Assembly: GCA_020351855.1 (NCBI GenBank)
Contig: CP070670.1
Span: forward strand, 1,949,642 to 2,000,603
DNA: 50,962 bases
From: Gemmatimonadota bacterium
GTDB taxonomy: Bacteria; Gemmatimonadota; Gemmatimonadetes; Palauibacterales; Palauibacteraceae
Direction: 5' to 3'
The position numbers and the translations under genes are program-made. Positions 46,062 through 50,962 of this stretch are shown here, piece by piece. The stretch's first letter is position 1; every line of letters begins with the position of its first letter. The notes under the pieces were generated by a model. It was not told the origin of the DNA and did no database searches. It saw only the letters and a list, made by a program, of their open reading frames with translations.

Positions 46062-46075
46062 CGCGTGGTCGCCCG

Positions 46076-47206
46076 TCAAGCGGGCACCCACTTACCGAGA
46101 ACGCGAGCCCCTCTGGCCCCCGTCGCCCACTCCAACGATACGGGAATCCCGAGACAATGCTGGCGCGCCAGCAGCGCGAAGGCTGCTGCCTCACGCGCAT
46201 CGCCATCCCAGCCCAGTGCGGCCAGCGGTTGGACCACGGCCCCCGGAAGCCGGCTCGCCAGTCTCGCGCCGATCTCGGGGTTCCGCGCCCCACCTCCGCA
46301 CAGGTACACCTCGTCCGGCTCGAGTCCGGCGAGACGGTAGCCGTCCACGATCGCGCGCGCCGTCAGCTCGGTCAGCGTGGCTACGAGGTCATCCGCCCGC
46401 TGCTCGCCGTGACGGCGCAGCCAGTCGCGCAGGCGAGGGGCACCGAACCTCTCGCGACCGGTGCTCCGCGGCGGCGCAAGGCCGAAGAACGGATCCTCCA
46501 GCCACTCCGCCAGGGGCTCGGCCAGTACCCGACCCCGCGCGGCCCGACAGCCGTCGCGGTCGAACCCCTCCGCGCCGGAGGTCAGCTCGCGCACGGCCTG
46601 GTCGATGAGGGCCACCCCCGGACCGGTATCGAAGGCGACTGGTGGGACCGGATCCTCCCGCCGCCTGGCTGGCAGCCACGTGACGTTCGCCATGCCGCCG
46701 ATGTTCTGGATGGCCCGCGACGTCTCTTCCGCGCAGAGCAGGAGCGCGTCGAAGTAGGGGGTGAGCGGAGCGCCGTGCCCGCCGGCGGCCATGTCGCGCA
46801 CGCGGAAATCCGCCACCACCGGTGCGCCGATCGCCTCCGCGATGACCGCGGCCTCACCGAGCTGCAGGGTGCAGCCCGGTCGATCCACGGGAGGCTCGTG
46901 CCAGAACGTCTGGCCGTGGCAGCCAACGGCCGCCAGCTCGGAAGGTGCCAGCCCGATATCGGCCAGGGCAAGCTGGATCGAATCGGCAAACCTCCGGCCG
47001 AGCTCGAAGTTCAGATCGCAGAGCTCGGCCGCGTCGGCGCCCTCCATTGCCGCGGCCAACCGCAACCGGAATGACGCTCCGTACGGCACGGTGCGGAAGC
47101 CGACGAGCGCCGCCCGGTCGGGCCGCTCCGCCTCTCCGGTGAGCTCCACGACGGCCACGTCCACGCCGTCGAGTGACGTGCCCGACATCAGGCCCCCGTA
47201 CAGCAT
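46076..47206 (-). CDS. anmK: Anhydro-N-acetylmuramic acid kinase
   Basis: AnmK opens the 1,6-anhydro ring of anhydroMurNAc and phosphorylates it to MurNAc-6-phosphate with ATP. The 376-aa product has the start LYGGLMSGTSLDGVDVAVVE, the VGCHGQTFWHEP segment, VADFRVRDMAAGGHGAPLTP, IQNIGGMANVTWL and FDTGPGVALID, and the C-terminal VYLCGGGARNPEI. Length equals the family norm. It lies 24 nt after the murQ-DinB gene, whose product uses what AnmK makes. Confidence 0.96.
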   Translation of the reverse strand: MLYGGLMSGTSLDGVDVAVVELTGEAERPDRAALVGFRTVPYGASFRLRLAAAMEGADAAELCDLNFELGRRFADSIQLALADIGLAPSELAAVGCHGQTFWHEPPVDRPGCTLQLGEAAVIAEAIGAPVVADFRVRDMAAGGHGAPLTPYFDALLLCAEETSRAIQNIGGMANVTWLPARRREDPVPPVAFDTGPGVALIDQAVRELTSGAEGFDRDGCRAARGRVLAEPLAEWLEDPFFGLAPPRSTGRERFGAPRLRDWLRRHGEQRADDLVATLTELTARAIVDGYRLAGLEPDEVYLCGGGARNPEIGARLASRLPGAVVQPLAALGWDGDAREAAAFALLARQHCLGIPVSLEWATGARGARVLGKWVPA

Positions 47207-47230
47207 TCTTCAGCCGTCTCCCCGCACCGA

Positions 47231-48667
47231 TCAGGCCTCTTCGGCGGTCGTGGCCCGTCCGCCCTCGCGCTGCGGCTCCAGAAGACCGGGATAGATCCGC
47301 TCCCGAATCCGGACGGCATGAGCCTCATCGTGGTGGGCGACGCCGCGGAGAAACTGGTAGAGGTTGATGGTCTCGTCCCCGATGTGGGCCTGCCGCGCCC
47401 ACGCCTCCGCCGAAAGCGGCTCGAGCAGGCCGCACGTCTGCTGCCGCTCGGCCGCGAACGCCGCCACGAGCTCATCCGCCTCGCCCACCGTCGGCGGATC
47501 CGCCGACGGCTCCCAGTCGTCGAACCGGGGCGCGTCCGCCGCGAGCATCCGCTCGATGCGTGGCCGGAACGCCACCCGCTCGCACTCGATGAGGTGCGCC
47601 AGGTGCTGCCTGGCGCCCCAGCGTGACCGGCGACGCTCCGAGGGAGTCTTCTCCGCCACGGAACGCCGCAGAACAGCGGGAGCGCGGCGCAGGCGGGTGA
47701 GCAGTCGCTCCAGATCCGGCGGGGCGAACGCCGCGTCGTATCCCTCATAGTAGGGGGGCGGCGCCCCCGCGAAACGCTCGATCGCCAGACCCAGGAAGCC
47801 GTCACAGGCGTCGAGAACCCGCTCGGCTACCGCCCTGGACGCACCCAGCGCGTGCATCGCGATCGCCGTCTTGCTGGATCCTCCCGCCGCCACGAGCAGT
47901 CGCCGAGCCGGCTCGCCATCGAGGCCGCAAACCTCGCGCACGATGCGGACGCTGCGGTCCGCGAGCTTCATCGAGCTGGCCTGCAGGTCGACCATCAGGT
48001 TCCGGTAGACCTTCCCGAGCCGGATCATCACCCCCGTCGTCAGCATGTTGAGGATGAGCTTCGTGGCGGTCCCCGCCTTCATCCGCGTGGATCCAGCGAT
48101 CACCTCGGGGCCGACGATCGGCATGATCAGAAGATCGGCCACTTGGCGGAGCCTGTCGGGTGGAGGGGTGAAGCTGAGCAGGCCCACTCCCGCCTTCCTT
48201 TCCCTGGCTTCCTCGAGCGCCGCCCGCACGAAGGGCGTCGTGCCAGACGCGGCGATCCCGAGCACGAAGTCCGCCGGCCCGACCCCGAGGTCCGCGAGGG
48301 CCGAGCGGCCCGCCTCCTCGCCGTCCTCGGCCCCCTCGCGGCTTCGCTCGAGGGCCGCGGCGCCTCCGGCGATCACGCCGCGGACCCGATCCGGCTCCGT
48401 TCCGAAGGTGGGCGGGCACTCCGCCGCATCGAGGACGCCCAGTCGGCCGCTCGTCCCGGCACCCACGTAGACCAGCCGACCGCCGAGACGCATCCGCCGC
48501 TCCACCTCCTCGATCAGCCGCGCGATCGCCTCCGACTCGAGCGCCACGGCCGGAGCGACCCGGTGATCCTCCGTGCTGATCAGCTGCACGATCTCGCGCG
48601 CCGAGGCCCCATCGATGAGGGCCGTGGCCGGGTTCCCGGCCTCTGTAAGACGCGGGTCGAGGTCCAC
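47231..48667 (-). CDS. murQ: MurNAc-6-P etherase fused to a DinB-like domain
   Basis: The 478-aa product starts at GTG 48667 behind a perfect AAAGGAGG. Residues 1-300 are MurQ, which splits MurNAc-6-P into GlcNAc-6-P and lactate. It has the SIS motif YVGAGTSGRLGVLDAAECPP with Glu83, Glu114 in EGAEDGEE, and IAASGTTPFVRA. Residues about 318-460 are a DinB-like four-helix bundle with candidate metal ligands in RQHLAHLIECE and the HxxxH of VAHHDEAH (446, 450). MurQ alone is about 300 aa, so this is a gene fusion. There is no stop or frameshift between the parts. It is the first gene of the recycling operon. Confidence 0.92.
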   Translation of the reverse strand: MDLDPRLTEAGNPATALIDGASAREIVQLISTEDHRVAPAVALESEAIARLIEEVERRMRLGGRLVYVGAGTSGRLGVLDAAECPPTFGTEPDRVRGVIAGGAAALERSREGAEDGEEAGRSALADLGVGPADFVLGIAASGTTPFVRAALEEARERKAGVGLLSFTPPPDRLRQVADLLIMPIVGPEVIAGSTRMKAGTATKLILNMLTTGVMIRLGKVYRNLMVDLQASSMKLADRSVRIVREVCGLDGEPARRLLVAAGGSSKTAIAMHALGASRAVAERVLDACDGFLGLAIERFAGAPPPYYEGYDAAFAPPDLERLLTRLRRAPAVLRRSVAEKTPSERRRSRWGARQHLAHLIECERVAFRPRIERMLAADAPRFDDWEPSADPPTVGEADELVAAFAAERQQTCGLLEPLSAEAWARQAHIGDETINLYQFLRGVAHHDEAHAVRIRERIYPGLLEPQREGGRATTAEEA

Positions 48668-48780
48668 GGCGGCGCCTCCTTTGCCGGTCGAGGACAGCTC
48701 TCTAACTTCGGTGGCGCGGCCTGCCTGCCGATGGGTCGCGACCGCGCCGGGCGGACAGAGGCGGAAGGTATGGAGCACGA

Positions 48781-49476
48781 GTGGGCACCGACAGAAGCGC
48801 GGGCGCCGTGAGCGAGAACGAAGCCGCGCGCCTCGCCGAGAGGGTCGAGTCCCGGTTGAGATCGGCCTACGGGGCGGCGACACGATCGAGCCTCGACCCC
48901 CTGGACGAGCTCGTTCAGACGGTTCTCAGCCAGAACACGTCGGACGTGAATCGCGACCGTGCCTGGGCGAACCTCCGCCGTGAATACGGCAGCTGGGAAG
49001 ACGTTCTGGCCGGGGGGCGCGAGCGGCTCGAGCGGACGATCCGCCCCGCGGGGCTGGCTCGGCAGAAGAGCGCCACGATTCTGAGGGTGTTGGAGACCGT
49101 CCGCGAAGACGGCGCGGCCGGCCTCGACCACCTACAGGGGATGTCCGACGAGATCGCGCTGGACTACCTCACGGAAATCAGGGGCGTCGGGAAGAAGACG
49201 GCGGCATGCGTGCTCTGCTTCGCCCTCCACCGCCCCGTCATGCCGGTGGACACGCACGTCCTTCGCCTCACGCGGCGGCTGGGCCTCGTCCCGGCCGGCG
49301 CCACGGCTGGGCGGGCTCACGACCGCCTGAACGCGGTCGTCCCGCCTGAACTGCGGTTCTCGCTTCACGTGCAGCTCATCCGCCATGGCCGCGCGATCTG
49401 CCGTGCCCGACGTCCGGACTGCGCCCGGTGCGGCCTGTCCGACCTCTGTCCGCGAATCGGGTTGGAAGGGGCCTGA
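48781..49476 (+). CDS. nth: Endonuclease III family DNA glycosylase
   Basis: This enzyme removes oxidised pyrimidines and nicks the abasic site. The 231-aa product has the helix-hairpin-helix LTEIRGVGKKTAACVL with the catalytic Lys after GVG. The catalytic Asp is in MPVDTHVLRL, and the [4Fe-4S] motif is C-x6-C-x2-C-x5-C at the C-terminus (CRARRPDCARCGLSDLC). The GTG start at 48781 follows GGAGCACGA. It is divergent from murQ across 113 nt and 4 nt before ggt. Like other short family members, a MutY-type role is unlikely because the MutY C-domain is missing. Confidence 0.92.
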   Translation: MGTDRSAGAVSENEAARLAERVESRLRSAYGAATRSSLDPLDELVQTVLSQNTSDVNRDRAWANLRREYGSWEDVLAGGRERLERTIRPAGLARQKSATILRVLETVREDGAAGLDHLQGMSDEIALDYLTEIRGVGKKTAACVLCFALHRPVMPVDTHVLRLTRRLGLVPAGATAGRAHDRLNAVVPPELRFSLHVQLIRHGRAICRARRPDCARCGLSDLCPRIGLEGA

Positions 49477-49480
49477 TCGC

Positions 49481-50962
49481 ATGCTCTGGACCCGACTTTT
49501 CCTCTTCGTCTACGCAGGGATCGTCGCCGGGTCCGGGTCCGCGGCGGGGAGCGGCGCCGGCGAGACCCCCGCCCTGTTTTCCCTAGGCGCCTGGGCACAC
49601 CCGGCTTCCGCGCTGGCGGGCGGCGACACGGTGGCGACGGCCTTCCCCGCCGGCTGGCCGTTCTCCGCCCATCAGAGGCCGGTCACAGGGACCAACGGCA
49701 TGGTGGTGACGGCAGACAGCCTCGCGAGCGCCGTCGGACTGGAGATCCTGCGGGCGGGGGGAAACGCGGTGGATGCCGCCGTGGCCATCCACTTTGCCCT
49801 GGCCGTCGTCTACCCGCAAGCGGGCAACCTCGGGGGCGGCGGCTTCCTGGTCGTTCGCACGGCCGATGGACGAGAGGCCAGCCTGGACTTCCGCGAGAAG
49901 GCACCTCAGGGGGCCCGACGCGACATGTACGTCGAGGCGGATGGCGAGGTCTCTCCGGCGAGCCGAACGGGTCACCTTGCCGCCGGGGTACCGGGATCGC
50001 CGGCCGGCATGGAGAAGGCGCATCGTCGATTCGGTCGACTGGCCTGGCCGAGTCTCCTGGAGCCGGCGCGCCGGCTGGCTGCAGAAGGCTTCGCCGTCCC
50101 GCCCCGGCTCCATGAGGCGCTGGCGAGCCAGGCCGCGCGGCTCGGCCGCTTTCCCTCCACGGCGGCGGTCTTCCTGCCGGGCGGGCGCCCGCCCGCAGCC
50201 GGCTCGGTGCTGCGCCAGCCCGAGCTCGCCCGCACGCTGCAGGCGATCTCCGACTCGGGCGCGCAGGTCTTTTACCGCGGCTGGATCGCCGACTCCGTCG
50301 TCGCCGAGATGGAGAGAGGCGGAGGCCTCATCGCGATGCGAGATCTCGCGGAGTACCGGGCTCTGTGGCGGCCCCCGATCCACATTCGCTATGCGGGAAG
50401 GCGGATCATCACGATGGGTCCGCCCTCGGCGGGCGGGGTGGTGCTGGGTTCGATGCTCGGGATGCTCGAGGGTTTCGACCGCCGCGGCTGGACCCCCCGC
50501 TCGGCGGAGGAGGTCCACGTCGTCGCGGAGATCATGCGCCGCGCCTACGCCGACCGGAACCGCTACCTGGGCGATGCCGATTTCGAACCGGTACCGGTGC
50601 GCCGTCTCCTGGATCGCGCCTACCTGGACTCGCTGCGCGGCACGATCCGCCCCCGCCAGGCCACGCCATCGAGGAGCGGATCGGCGCCGGACGCCGAATC
50701 GGGTGAGACAACCCACTACTCCGTGGTGGACGCCTCCGGAATGGCCGTCGCCGTGACGACCACGATCAACGGCCTGTTTGGCGCAGGGGTGGTCGTTCGG
50801 GGCGCCGGCTTCCTGCTCAACAACGAGATGGACGACTTCACCGTCCGGCCGGGCAGGCCCAACATGTACGGGCTGGTCCAGGGAGAAGCCAACGCGATCG
50901 CGCCCGGGAAGAGGATGCTGTCCGCCATGACGCCGACGATCGTGATCGGGCCGGACGGCCGA
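49481..50962 (+). CDS. ggt: Gamma-glutamyltransferase (3' end cut by window)
   Basis: This Ntn-hydrolase cleaves gamma-glutamyl bonds, chiefly of glutathione, in the periplasm. The 494 residues present begin with a hydrophobic N-terminus (LWTRLFLFVYAGIVAG). They show MVVTADSLASAVGLEILRAG, GNAVDAAVAIHFALAVVYPQ, GNLGGGGFLVV and DFREKAP. The autocleavage site is ETTHYSVVD, with Thr410 as the nucleophile, followed by TTINGLFGAGVVV and LLNNEMDDF. The frame is open to the last base, so only the C-terminal part of the small subunit is missing. It starts 4 nt after nth. Confidence 0.95.
   Translation, partial: MLWTRLFLFVYAGIVAGSGSAAGSGAGETPALFSLGAWAHPASALAGGDTVATAFPAGWPFSAHQRPVTGTNGMVVTADSLASAVGLEILRAGGNAVDAAVAIHFALAVVYPQAGNLGGGGFLVVRTADGREASLDFREKAPQGARRDMYVEADGEVSPASRTGHLAAGVPGSPAGMEKAHRRFGRLAWPSLLEPARRLAAEGFAVPPRLHEALASQAARLGRFPSTAAVFLPGGRPPAAGSVLRQPELARTLQAISDSGAQVFYRGWIADSVVAEMERGGGLIAMRDLAEYRALWRPPIHIRYAGRRIITMGPPSAGGVVLGSMLGMLEGFDRRGWTPRSAEEVHVVAEIMRRAYADRNRYLGDADFEPVPVRRLLDRAYLDSLRGTIRPRQATPSRSGSAPDAESGETTHYSVVDASGMAVAVTTTINGLFGAGVVVRGAGFLLNNEMDDFTVRPGRPNMYGLVQGEANAIAPGKRMLSAMTPTIVIGPDGR

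Overview
This window is about 51 kb of very GC-rich, gene-dense chromosome from a Gram-negative (diderm) bacterium. The evidence for an outer membrane is two lipobox proteins, a peptidoglycan-recycling set, periplasmic amidase/acylase-type enzymes and a secreted gamma-glutamyltransferase. GTG and TTG starts are common and many neighbours overlap by 4 nt (ATGA/GTGA). The gene mix (vitamin-B12-dependent ribonucleotide reductase, S45 acylase, M20 dipeptidase, Mrp plus NifU-like pair, retinol-saturase-like oxidoreductase) reminds me of Gemmatimonadota. That is an impression, not something shown here. I see no prophage, insertion sequence or CRISPR array; the window is core chromosome.

Layout. 1-6.6 kb (minus): tRNA-Tyr and tRNA-Thr behind a strong sigma70-type promoter, cysS, a secreted protein coupled to a DUF1232 protein, then glmS and glmM (UDP-GlcNAc precursor supply). 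6.8-11.4 kb (plus): a cystathionine-synthase/lyase-type enzyme with a structured leader, then M48 protease-purD-mutM behind a putative ECF promoter. 11.4-11.9 kb (minus): a YfcE-like phosphodiesterase whose stop codon overlaps that of mutM. 11.9-15.9 kb (plus): ECF sigma factor, zinc-finger anti-sigma factor, a bactofilin-like membrane protein and a DUF4097-like exported protein. The same TGAAACT-N16-CGTA motif lies before the anti-sigma gene and before the M48 gene.

15.9-30.3 kb (minus): NifU-like, Mrp, MATE exporter and SAM hydrolase behind their own promoter; upstream of these a long directon pyk - MBL hydrolase - lepA - ROK kinase - PfkB kinase - STAS/ATPase - STAS-like/winged-helix - S45 acylase; and an orphan 110-aa protein. 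30.5-31.1 kb (plus): cold-shock protein and ribosomal protein S21. 31.1-37.3 kb: pilin-like lipoprotein, HD hydrolase plus aminotransferase, FAD oxidoreductase, M20 peptidase, and a histone-H1-like [10 protein letters not shown] repeat protein.

37.3-40.2 kb (minus): nrdJ, preceded by a 325-nt leader. The leader has a sigma70 promoter covered by two NrdR-type boxes 32 bp apart, then paired elements and a GC hairpin with seven U's, which looks like a transcription attenuator. 40.2-48.7 kb (minus): a tightly coupled six-gene operon, murQ-DinB fusion, anmK, nagZ-type GH3, sodium:solute symporter, lipoprotein amidase, gamma carbonic anhydrase. This looks like a complete route from peptidoglycan fragments to GlcNAc-6-phosphate with an SSS-family carrier instead of AmpG. 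48.8 kb to the right edge (plus): endonuclease III and a gamma-glutamyltransferase cut by the window end.

The strongest leads are the murQ-DinB/SSS recycling operon, the nrdJ leader, and the small ECF regulon.
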